Notes under the pieces: generated by a model
The model's input: the letters and a program-made list of their open reading frames with translations, nothing else
Told to the model about the DNA's origin: nothing
Database searches by the model: none
Assembly (NCBI RefSeq): GCF_013373795.3
Contig: NZ_CP088022.1
Coordinates: 2,666,001 to 2,730,000, forward strand
DNA: 64,000 nucleotides
Origin: Bradyrhizobium quebecense
GTDB taxonomy: Bacteria > Pseudomonadota > Alphaproteobacteria > Rhizobiales > Xanthobacteraceae
Direction of reading: 5' to 3'
Shown: positions 34,666-48,012 of the stretch, in pieces
How the letters are laid out: the number at the start of each line of letters is the position of its first letter
How positions within the stretch are numbered: position 1 is the stretch's first letter
Position numbers and translations under genes: made by a program

Positions 34666-36009
34666 CTAGTCGTGGCTGACGCGCCAGATCGTGCCGTTGC
34701 CGTCTTCGGAGACCAGCAGCGCGCCGTCCCGCGCCACGGTGACACCCACCGGACGGCCCCAGACCTCATTGTCACCGATGACGAAGCCGGTGACGAAATC
34801 CTCGTACTCGCCGGTCGGCAGACCGTTCTTCAACCTGATGCGAATGACCTTGTAGCCGGTGCGCTTCGCGCGATTCCACGAGCCGTGTTCGGCTGCAAAC
34901 CCGTCGCCGCGATATTCGGCCGGAAAGCTGCTGCCGGTGTAAAAGGTCAGGCCGAGTGAGGCCGAGTGCGCCTGCAACAACACGTCGGGAGTAGTCACCT
35001 TGTCCTTGAGGTCGGGCCGCGCGCCGGCATGCGCGGGGTCTTCGTTGGCACCAATATAGTACCAGGGCCAGCCGTAGAACGCGCCCTCGCGGATACGCGT
35101 CACATAGTCGGGCACGAGATTGTCGCCGCGGCCGTCGCGCTCGTTGGTCGAACACCAGGGCGTGCCGCTTCCAGGCTGGATCGCAAGTCCGACGCAGTTG
35201 CGGATACCGGTGGCGAACAGTTTCCGGTTCTTGCCGTCGGGATCGAAGGCCAGCACAGCCGCACGGTCGGTTTCCGATCCCCAGGCGGCGCCAAGCGCGT
35301 GATCGCGACTCCAGCTCTCGATACCTTCCGGCGGCCGGCCAAGGCCCTCGCCCGCGTTGCCGACGGAGCCCACCGACACCAGCATCCGCTTGTCGTCGGG
35401 CGTGAACACGATGTCACGCGTGGAATGGCCGTAGCCGTGAGGAAGGTTTGCGACGATGCTCTCAGGCTTTCCCGGCGCCCTGAGATCGCCGTTGCGGTAG
35501 GCAAAGCGCACGACGCTGTCGGTGTTGGCGACATAGAGCCATTGCGGATTGTCGCCGTTTGGAAAGAACGCGATGCCGAACGGCCGGTTCAGCCCGGTTG
35601 CGTAGACCTCATTGGTCGCCGGCTTGGTGGCGCCGTCGGCGTTGCGCAGGACACGGATGCGGCCGGAGCTGGTTTCCACGACGAAGATATCGCCGTTGGG
35701 CGCGGTCCGGATAATCCGCGGACCGCTCAGCCCGCTCGCAAACAACTCGACCTTGAACCCCGCCGGCACCTGCGGCGCCGCCGATGCGGGGCGCGACACG
35801 ATGCGGGATGAGTTGCTGCTGGAGGCCGTTGCCCCCGGCTTGGGCAAGTCCTGCGGCGTGATCAGACGCACCGTGCCCGGTCTGTCGCGCTGCCAGTCGC
35901 CGAAGGCCTCCGCGCCCTTCAGCACAGGTTCAGCGCCCGACCGCGCGATGCTGGTCGCTGCGAGGATGACGACGGAAATGCTCACGCCGGCAAGGTTTGT
36001 CTTACGCAT
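34666..36009 (-). CDS. PQQ-dependent sugar dehydrogenase / L-sorbosone dehydrogenase family, exported
   Basis: 447 aa, ATG 36009 after GAGGAGCAA. Signal peptide (about 1-26, ending RSGAEP), then a six-bladed propeller beginning VPAGFKVELFASGLSGPR. Family segments include GLNRPFGIAFFPNGDN, NCVGLAIQPGSGTPWCSTNERDGRGDNLVPDYV, FYGWPWYYIG and GHGSW-type AEHGSWNRAKRTGYKV. It would oxidise a sugar or aldose derivative in the periplasm with PQQ or an unknown acceptor. It stands alone; no PQQ biosynthesis gene is in the window. Confidence 0.88.
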   Translation of the reverse strand: MRKTNLAGVSISVVILAATSIARSGAEPVLKGAEAFGDWQRDRPGTVRLITPQDLPKPGATASSSNSSRIVSRPASAAPQVPAGFKVELFASGLSGPRIIRTAPNGDIFVVETSSGRIRVLRNADGATKPATNEVYATGLNRPFGIAFFPNGDNPQWLYVANTDSVVRFAYRNGDLRAPGKPESIVANLPHGYGHSTRDIVFTPDDKRMLVSVGSVGNAGEGLGRPPEGIESWSRDHALGAAWGSETDRAAVLAFDPDGKNRKLFATGIRNCVGLAIQPGSGTPWCSTNERDGRGDNLVPDYVTRIREGAFYGWPWYYIGANEDPAHAGARPDLKDKVTTPDVLLQAHSASLGLTFYTGSSFPAEYRGDGFAAEHGSWNRAKRTGYKVIRIRLKNGLPTGEYEDFVTGFVIGDNEVWGRPVGVTVARDGALLVSEDGNGTIWRVSHD

Positions 36010-36147
36010 TTGCTCCTCGCGCGAGGTCCCTGTCAGATGCGCCGCTCATAGCGCAGTTCGCGCGCAGGATGCATTCACAATGTCCTCTGTATCGTTGGCC
36101 GTTGGGAAGCGCCGTCGCATCAACAGGCGAGCGCTCCGCAGCATGCA

Positions 36148-37644
36148 CTACACGGCCCGGGAACTGACCATGGGCTTGCGCTCGGCCGTCGTCGGTTCGC
36201 GGAACGCCGGCGTGTCTCCAACAAGCGGCTTGAGGGGAACCGTGAGCCGGCAGATCAGGCCCTCGGTGCGCCAATCGAAATCGGCCCGTCCGCCGAGCTG
36301 GGTCTCGATGCTGGCAATGACACTTCGTGTGCCGAAGCCTTTCTGCTTCGGCTTGGTCACCGGAGGCCCGCCGGATTCCACCCAGGCCAGGATCAGCGTC
36401 TCGTCCTCCACTTCCCAGGTGATCGCGAGCCGGCCCGGCAACACCGACAGGCTGCCATATTTGGCGGAGTTGGTGACGAGCTCATGCAACGCCAGTGCCA
36501 GCGTCTGCGCGGTCGCGGGCTGCAACTGCACCTCTCCGCCGGCGATCCGGATCTGTCCGGCCTCGGAATAAGGCGCAATCTCCTCGGTCACCAGCCGCCG
36601 GATTTCGGCGCCCTGCCAGCTCGACAGCGACAGCACGGTGTGAACGCGCGCCAGCGCCGTGATGCGGCCCTCGACCGCCCGCACATAGGCGGTCACGTTC
36701 TGCGCGCGCGTCAGGCGCACGATCGACTGCGCCAGCGCAAGCGCATTCTTGGCGCGATGGTCGACCTCGCGGGTCAACAGGCTCTGCCGTTCCTCGGCCT
36801 TCTTGCGATCGGTGATGTCGACGGTGACGCCGCTGACCCGCACCACCCTGCCGCTCCTGTCGCTGGTCGCCGCAGCCGTGCCGACGCACCAGCGGATCTC
36901 GCCGTCCGGCCGCACGACGCGGAATTCGGCCTCATAAGATGAGTGGCCGTTGCCGAAGCCGGTCCAGCCCTGCCGGAGTTTCTCGACATCGTCGGGATGA
37001 AACAGCCTTTGGATATTGTCGGAGGTCAGCGCAAAGGATTTCGGATCGACGCCGAAGATCTTGTATTGCCCCTCGTCCCACATCCAGTCGCCGTTGACCC
37101 AGTCCCAGTCCCACGAGCCCATCTTGCCCGCGGCAATCGCCATGCTGCGGCGCGCCTCGCTCTCGACCAGCCGTGTGGTCGACTGCTCGAGCTCGGCGGT
37201 GCGGGCGCGCACGCGGTCCTCGAGCTCGGCGTTGAGGCGTTCGAGTTGCCGCGTCTTGCGGTAGAGCTCGGCGAACACGCGGATTTTTGCGCGCAATACT
37301 TCCGGCACGACCGGCACCGGCACGTAATCGACCGCGCCCATTTCGTAGCCGCGCAGCCGATCAATGTCGCTGACCTGGATTGCCGAGATGAAAATCATCG
37401 CGGTCTTTTGAAAGCGCGGATGCTCGCGGATCATCGCGGCGAGCTCGAAGCCGTCGAGCTCGGGCATGCAGACGTCGACCAGGATGACCGCGACTTCGTT
37501 CTTGAGCAGGAACTCCAGCGCCTCGCGGCCCGACGAAGCGGCCACGAGCGTCTCGCCGAGCTCCTTCAAGATGACCTCATAGGCCAGCAGCTTGGCCGGC
37601 TGGTCATCGACCAGAAGGATGTTTACCTTTTCATGGTCCATCAT
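36148..37644 (-). CDS. Response-regulator/PAS/HWE-family sensor histidine kinase
   Basis: 498 aa. REC domain (about 7-125; DD, phospho-Asp in LVDVCMPELDG), coiled coil (about 130-165), PAS with PAC (about 170-295, GEIRWCVGTA), then an HWE kinase: phospho-acceptor EVDHRAKNALALAQ, W-x-G-A-E segment SWQGAEIRRLVTEEIAPY, N box ALHELVTNSAKYG and GFGTRSVIAS. The kinase lacks membrane segments. HWE/HisKA_2 kinases in alphaproteobacteria often feed PhyR and the general stress response. It starts 13 bp after the giant kinase gene and is cotranscribed with it. Confidence 0.93.
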   Translation of the reverse strand: MMDHEKVNILLVDDQPAKLLAYEVILKELGETLVAASSGREALEFLLKNEVAVILVDVCMPELDGFELAAMIREHPRFQKTAMIFISAIQVSDIDRLRGYEMGAVDYVPVPVVPEVLRAKIRVFAELYRKTRQLERLNAELEDRVRARTAELEQSTTRLVESEARRSMAIAAGKMGSWDWDWVNGDWMWDEGQYKIFGVDPKSFALTSDNIQRLFHPDDVEKLRQGWTGFGNGHSSYEAEFRVVRPDGEIRWCVGTAAATSDRSGRVVRVSGVTVDITDRKKAEERQSLLTREVDHRAKNALALAQSIVRLTRAQNVTAYVRAVEGRITALARVHTVLSLSSWQGAEIRRLVTEEIAPYSEAGQIRIAGGEVQLQPATAQTLALALHELVTNSAKYGSLSVLPGRLAITWEVEDETLILAWVESGGPPVTKPKQKGFGTRSVIASIETQLGGRADFDWRTEGLICRLTVPLKPLVGDTPAFREPTTAERKPMVSSRAV

Positions 37645-37657
37645 AATCGATCGCCGA

Positions 37658-43948
<6,291 letters not shown>

Positions 43949-44097
43949 GTAATTTCCCCTACGCGCTGGCCACGAATCCACGGACTCGGAGAAGCCAGTG
44001 TGACTATAAGAATGACTGCCCTTGATCTATTCAAGCGGGAAAACGCCAAAACCGCGATTTGTGACGCAAACCGAGGGGCTTAATCGTCGATGGAACC

Positions 44098-44125
44098 AAA
44101 AGTTCCAAGGCGCATTGGAACTTTT
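44098..44125. promoter_or_regulatory. Perfect 11-bp inverted repeat between divergent kinase genes
   Basis: AAAAGTTCCAA (44098-44108) and TTGGAACTTTT (44115-44125) are separated by GGCGCA. It lies midway between the divergent starts at 43948 and 44231, so an operator is more likely than a terminator, although the A/T flanks resemble a bidirectional terminator. Its arms contain the GGAAC/GTTCC element seen in the nearby EcfG-like boxes. Confidence 0.5.
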
Positions 44126-44183
44126 TGCGCAGTAGCGTAAGCCATTCGTATTGCTTGGCCCGATCGGCGCATTTGATCGCATT

Positions 44184-44208
44184 GGAACATTGGCCTCGCC
44201 GGAACGTT
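44184..44208 (+). promoter_or_regulatory. EcfG-type (general stress sigma factor) promoter
   Basis: GGAAC at 44184-44188, 16-bp spacer, CGTT at 44205-44208: an exact match to the alphaproteobacterial EcfG consensus (GGAAC-N16/17-CGTT). It lies 22 bp before the ATG of the PAS hybrid kinase. On the opposite strand the same stretch gives GGAAC (44210-44206)-N16-TGTT, one mismatch, directed to the poly-HAMP kinase gene. Confidence 0.65.
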
Positions 44209-44230
44209 CCCGGCGTTGGCAGGATTGGTG

Positions 44231-46186
44231 ATGGTTAAGAAATCAGATCAGCTCAAGCGGGGCATTTTCGAAAGCGAGCGCAGCTTCCGGCTGTTGGCTG
44301 GAGGGGCAATTGATTATGGGATTTGGACGCTCGACCCCGATGGACGGGTGACCAACTGGAACAACGGCGCCGAGCGCATCACCGGCTATCCGGCCAAGGC
44401 GATCCTCGGCAAGCACTTCTCGGTCTTCTATCCCGCGGAGGATCGTGCATCGGGCCTTCCCGCCAAGGCGTTGCAGATGGCGCGGAAGGAAAAGCACGCC
44501 GTGGCCGAGGGCTGGTGCATCCGCAAGGATGGCTCGCAATTCTACGCCTCTGTCGTCATCGATCCGATCTACGAGAAGCGCAAGCTGATCGGCTACGCGA
44601 TGGTCACCCGCGACGTGACCGAGCGCCGACAGGCGCGCGCGGATCTCGACGCCAGCGAAAGCCAGTTCCGCCTGCTGGTGAGCAACGTCACCGACTACGC
44701 GCTGTACATGCTGACGCCGGCCGGCATCGTCGCCAACTGGAACGCCGGCGGCGAGCGCATCAAGGGCTACTCGCCCGGCGAAATCATCGGCCAGAGCTTC
44801 GCACGCTTCTACACACCGGCCGACCAGGCCGCGGGCAAGCCGGCCCGTGCGCTCAAGATCGCGGAAGAGACCGGGCACTACGAGGAGGACGGCTGGCGGG
44901 TCCGCAAGGACGGCTCGTTCTTCTGGGCCAGCGTCGTGATCGATCCGATCCGCGACAGCGACGGCAGCCTGGTCGGCTTTGCCAAGATCACGCGGGACAT
45001 TTCCGAGCGGCGTGAGGCGCAGCAGAAGCTCGAACTGGTGCAGCGACAGCTCGCGGAATCGCAGAAGATGGATGCGCTGGGCCAATTGACCGGCGGCGTC
45101 GCGCACGACTTCAACAACCTCCTGATGATCATTTCGGGCAATCTGCACCGGATCAAGCGCGAGGTGACGAGCGAGCGCGGCCAGCTTGCCCTGAGTGCGA
45201 TCGAAACCGCATCCGAGCGCGCCGCATCCCTGACCAGCCAGTTGCTCACCTTCGCACGCCGCCAGAGCGTCAACCCGCAGACCATCGATGTCGCCGACAG
45301 GATCACCGCGGTGCGCGAGGTGCTGAGCAGCGCGCTCGGCGGCGCGATCAAGCTGAACATGGAGATCCAGCCGGATCTCTGGCCGGTCTCCGTCGACCCG
45401 AACGAGTTTGAGACCGCGTTGATCAACCTTGTCGTCAATGGGCGGGACGCGATGGCTGGTGGCGGTACACTGACGGTCTCGGCCCGAAACGTACCCGCAA
45501 CCACCGAGGTGGCCATCGGCGTAGCCGATACCGGCGAAGGCATCCCCCAGGATGTGCTGAGCAAGGTCTTCGACCCGTTCTTCACCACCAAGCCGGTCGG
45601 CAAAGGGACCGGCCTCGGACTGTCCCAGGTCCACGGCTTCGCCCACCAGGCCGACGGCCGGATCGAGATTGCAAGCACGCTCGGCAAGGGCACCACGGTC
45701 AGCATCTACCTCCCGCGCGGGACCGCGGCCGCAACGAGGACGACTGCGGGCCACAGCGTGCGCGGCTCCGCAACCGTCCTGCTGATCGAGGACAATCCGG
45801 CGGTTGCCGATGCGAGCACGGGCCTGCTCGAACAGCTCGGCTACACCGTGCGCTGGGCTTCGAACGCAGAGGCTGCCTTATCGGAGATCGAGACCAACGG
45901 GGTCGACGTGGTGTTCAGCGACATCGTGATGCCCGGCAAGATGGACGGGCTGAAGCTGGCGCGCACGATCCGGGACAGGAGGCCCGAGCTGCCGATCCTG
46001 CTGACGACGGGTTACAGCAAGAGTGCGCGCGACGTGCGGTCCGACTTTCCGGTCCTGCGCAAGCCGTACCGCATTCACGACCTCAGCCGCGAACTCTCGA
46101 AGCTGACGGGGCACCGCTCCGAAAGCGTGCCGGACGATCTCCCGGCAAATGAAGATCTGCCCAGAAAAGCGAGAGCGCGGTCATAA
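44231..46186 (+). CDS. PAS-PAS hybrid histidine kinase with receiver
   Basis: 651 aa from ATG 44231 (MVKKSDQLKRG); a 5-codon upstream extension has no SD. Two related PAS/PAC domains (about 15-140 and 140-265; each has NWN-GAERI-GY and a W-RKDGS-F-ASVVIDPI block), HisKA with GGVAHDFNNLL (about 290), HATPase (NLVVNGRDAM, DTGEGIP, GTGLGL), and a C-terminal receiver (about 515-630, DNPAVADA, FSDIVMPGKMDG). No membrane segment, so it is cytosolic. The twin PAS domains look like an internal duplication. It is likely induced by EcfG. Confidence 0.93.
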   Translation: MVKKSDQLKRGIFESERSFRLLAGGAIDYGIWTLDPDGRVTNWNNGAERITGYPAKAILGKHFSVFYPAEDRASGLPAKALQMARKEKHAVAEGWCIRKDGSQFYASVVIDPIYEKRKLIGYAMVTRDVTERRQARADLDASESQFRLLVSNVTDYALYMLTPAGIVANWNAGGERIKGYSPGEIIGQSFARFYTPADQAAGKPARALKIAEETGHYEEDGWRVRKDGSFFWASVVIDPIRDSDGSLVGFAKITRDISERREAQQKLELVQRQLAESQKMDALGQLTGGVAHDFNNLLMIISGNLHRIKREVTSERGQLALSAIETASERAASLTSQLLTFARRQSVNPQTIDVADRITAVREVLSSALGGAIKLNMEIQPDLWPVSVDPNEFETALINLVVNGRDAMAGGGTLTVSARNVPATTEVAIGVADTGEGIPQDVLSKVFDPFFTTKPVGKGTGLGLSQVHGFAHQADGRIEIASTLGKGTTVSIYLPRGTAAATRTTAGHSVRGSATVLLIEDNPAVADASTGLLEQLGYTVRWASNAEAALSEIETNGVDVVFSDIVMPGKMDGLKLARTIRDRRPELPILLTTGYSKSARDVRSDFPVLRKPYRIHDLSRELSKLTGHRSESVPDDLPANEDLPRKARARS

Positions 46187-46201
46187 TTTTCAAACGGAGG
46201 G

Positions 46202-46384
46202 CTAACGGTCCGCTGGCCAGGTTCGCCGCACCAATTGCACCCGTTCGATGCGGCTGCATTGTTCGCAGCGATATTGAAGGATGTCCCTGCCCTCGCTGCC
46301 CGGAGAGCTGCTCTCAAGCCGCATCGTCCTGATGCAGCTGATGCAGGAGATCAGCGTCAGCAACGGGCTGCGATCGTCATTCAT
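46202..46384 (-). CDS. Small zinc-ribbon-like protein, 60 aa
   Basis: ATG 46384 (46420 is an upstream alternative). Two CxxC pairs (SCISC near 14-17 and RCEQCSRIE near 41-44) are spaced as in a small treble-clef or zinc ribbon, separated by a basic/acidic loop (MRLESSSPGSEGRDILQY). Similar short proteins are common in Bradyrhizobium (from memory). Role unknown. Its stop is 15 bp from the stop of the convergent hybrid kinase gene. Confidence 0.6.
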   Translation of the reverse strand: MNDDRSPLLTLISCISCIRTMRLESSSPGSEGRDILQYRCEQCSRIERVQLVRRTWPADR

Positions 46385-46550
46385 CGATGCCCGCGGTGGC
46401 GCGGTCGGATCGGCGATCATGGCGCTGGGCGATGCTATGGTGTTGGCTCTCACCACAAGAAAATGCCCACCCGCGGCTAGGGTTCCCGCCCCGAAACCAG
46501 ATTCGGACTCGAGCCGGTGTGTGACGCGCCCTCCCGCTCGGGCGGACCGA

Positions 46551-46871
46551 TCAAACCCTCGCGTTGCTCTGGCCCGGCATGAGCCTGCCTTTGTCCGATT
46601 TGTCGGGAGCCGGCTTGCCGGTCGCAACGGCACGATCCGCAAAGCTTCGGCTCAGCCGCTCTCGCACCGTGGGGAGGCGCTCGCCGCCGCCGGCGGCCTT
46701 CCACCGGCCGATGAGCTCGGTCACTTCGGCGCGCATCGCCATCAGCCGGTAGGACGCTTCGCTGCAATCCAGATCGCGGTTGACTTGATCCCGGATCGAA
46801 GCCTCGACCAGGCTCATCTCAGCCCGCAAAGTGCTGATCTTACGACGAATTTCGTTGATCTTGTTGTCCAT
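46551..46871 (-). CDS. LexA-box-controlled small coiled-coil protein, 106 aa
   Basis: ATG 46871. The N-terminal ~60 residues predict an alpha-helical coiled coil (NEIRRKISTLRAEMSLVEAS and onward), followed by a basic, probably disordered tail (SFADRAVATGKPAPDKSDKG). A promoter with a LexA-type box ends only 5 bp before the ATG, so the mRNA appears leaderless and DNA-damage inducible. No known domain; a role in the SOS response is inference from the regulatory site only. Confidence 0.75.
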   Translation of the reverse strand: MDNKINEIRRKISTLRAEMSLVEASIRDQVNRDLDCSEASYRLMAMRAEVTELIGRWKAAGGGERLPTVRERLSRSFADRAVATGKPAPDKSDKGRLMPGQSNARV

Positions 46872-46876
46872 GGCTT

Positions 46877-46905
46877 GTTAGAACAAAAATAGAACATATT
46901 GTCAA
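46877..46905 (-). promoter_or_regulatory. Promoter with LexA box in the spacer (GAAC-N7-GAAC)
   Basis: Minus-strand -35 TTGACA (46905-46900), 17-bp spacer, -10 TCTAAC (46882-46877), then only AAGCC before ATG 46871. The plus-strand sequence GAAC at 46881-46884 and again at 46892-46895, 7 bp apart, reads GTTC-N7-GTTC on the other strand, the known alphaproteobacterial LexA site. A repressor there would block the promoter. The divergent gene at 46933 may share the control. Confidence 0.7.
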
Positions 46906-46932
46906 GTCACGATCCGGCAAGCGAGGTGAGCG

Positions 46933-47133
46933 ATGAGCATGGTAGCGGTGAGATTTGGCGGGGTTGCGGAGCGGCTTGGCGGGCTGATGTCGCGTGCCCA
47001 GGCGCTGCGGTTGCGGACCTTGGCCGAGGAGGCCTATCAGCCGAACCAGTACGCGCGCGACCTGACGTCGGAGGAAGCCGAACGGCGCATCGATGCCCTC
47101 CGGGCGGAGATCGCACTGGCGGATTCCTTCTGA
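46933..47133 (+). CDS. DUF3072-like small protein
   Basis: 66 aa, ATG 46933 after GAGGTGAG. The segment MSRAQALRLRTLAEEAYQPN followed by DLTSEEAERRIDALRAEIAL matches the compact helical DUF3072 pattern (AQ..L..L...LT..EA..RI..L). Function unknown. Divergent from the coiled-coil gene across the LexA box, so it might also be damage-inducible. Confidence 0.8.
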   Translation: MSMVAVRFGGVAERLGGLMSRAQALRLRTLAEEAYQPNQYARDLTSEEAERRIDALRAEIALADSF

Positions 47134-47226
47134 ACCGCCCAACCCGGACACTCCCTTAAGGCTTTGATATAGCGGCACAGCTAGGTCTGTTCTGTTATTG
47201 CTGTTTGCCTTTTGGGGGAGCCTTTC

Positions 47227-47481
47227 GTGCTGGAGCTGGAGAAGCGGTCGCCGCTTGCGTTCCCGATCACGCTGAAAGACGGGCGAACACTCGCAACCGT
47301 CGGCGACGCGGCGGACTACCTGTCAGCGCTGAACATTGATCAGCGCGAGCGCGGGTACTGGAAGACGGCGATCATGATGTTCAACAACGCCATGCGCGAA
47401 CCCAGCTATCTGAGGATCGCAACGATGAACCTGCGCTCTGCGCTTGTGTACGACCGCCTCGTCGACGACGTCGGCCACTGA
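47227..47481 (+). CDS. DUF982-like small protein, 84 aa
   Basis: GTG 47227 lies 6 bp after GGGGGAG; the TTG at 47212 is inside the SD and improbable. PITLKDGRTLATVGDAADYL is followed by a long helix (NNAMREPSYLRIATMNLRSA). The strand-strand-helix layout with ATVG resembles the rhizobial DUF982 family and is shared with the convergent gene at 47642-47899. Function unknown. Confidence 0.7.
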   Translation: MLELEKRSPLAFPITLKDGRTLATVGDAADYLSALNIDQRERGYWKTAIMMFNNAMREPSYLRIATMNLRSALVYDRLVDDVGH

Positions 47482-47605
47482 TTGTGGTGTTGCAGCTACA
47501 GCCGAATCGGCGCGCCTTTCGTAAGGCCCGTTCGTTATGGCCGCAAACAAGGTAACGGCGGTACACGCAACGGCCGGGTGCGCAATGCGCTTCGGCCGCA
47601 CTCTC

Positions 47606-47642
47606 GGGCCGCCGCGGAGGGCCAAGGCGGCCCATTTCTTTT
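47606..47642 (+). terminator. Intrinsic terminator between two convergent DUF982-like genes
   Basis: GGGCCGCC (47606-47613) pairs with GGCGGCCC (47626-47633) across a 12-nt loop, followed by ATTTCTTTT. It can serve the plus-strand gene; the GC stem may also slow transcription from the opposite side. Confidence 0.55.
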
Positions 47643-47899
47643 CAAAGCAATTTGGCGCGGACGAACAGCATCCGCAGCGCGGAAGTTGCTTGCACCGTCA
47701 GCATGGCGTTACCCGCCGCGCGCTCCAGCGCGACCAGCGCGTCGTCATGCAGCGAGCGGAACTCCATCCATTCGACGGCGCTGAGATTGCTGATGAAGCG
47801 GTAGGCCTGACCGACGGTCGCGAGCGTTACCGTCTCGCCGTTCAGCCGCACTCTGAATGTCGCCTTCAGCGGCGTGTCGGATTTGGAAACATCAGCCAT
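47642..47899 (-). CDS. DUF982-like small protein, 85 aa
   Basis: ATG 47899. RVRLNGETVTLATVGQAYRF followed by ISNLSAVEWMEFRSLHDDAL and a C-terminal helix ending MLFVRAKLL. It shares the LATVG-A and terminal helix pattern with the convergent neighbour, indicating an ancient inverted duplication. Function unknown. Confidence 0.7.
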   Translation of the reverse strand: MADVSKSDTPLKATFRVRLNGETVTLATVGQAYRFISNLSAVEWMEFRSLHDDALVALERAAGNAMLTVQATSALRMLFVRAKLL

Positions 47900-48012
47900 G
47901 GCGCGGTTGTGCTCCGCGGCGCGTTAATGTCAATCTAATTTCTCTGCTCCCATCGAGGTGCGCCGGCTCCACGGAATCGCAATGTCTGTTAGCGTTTCGT
48001 GGGGGGTGATTC

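Noticed and set aside
44019..44034. FixK-like TTGA...TCAA site near the kinase genes
   Set aside because: The arm spacing is 5 bp instead of 6, so it does not meet the FNR/FixK consensus.
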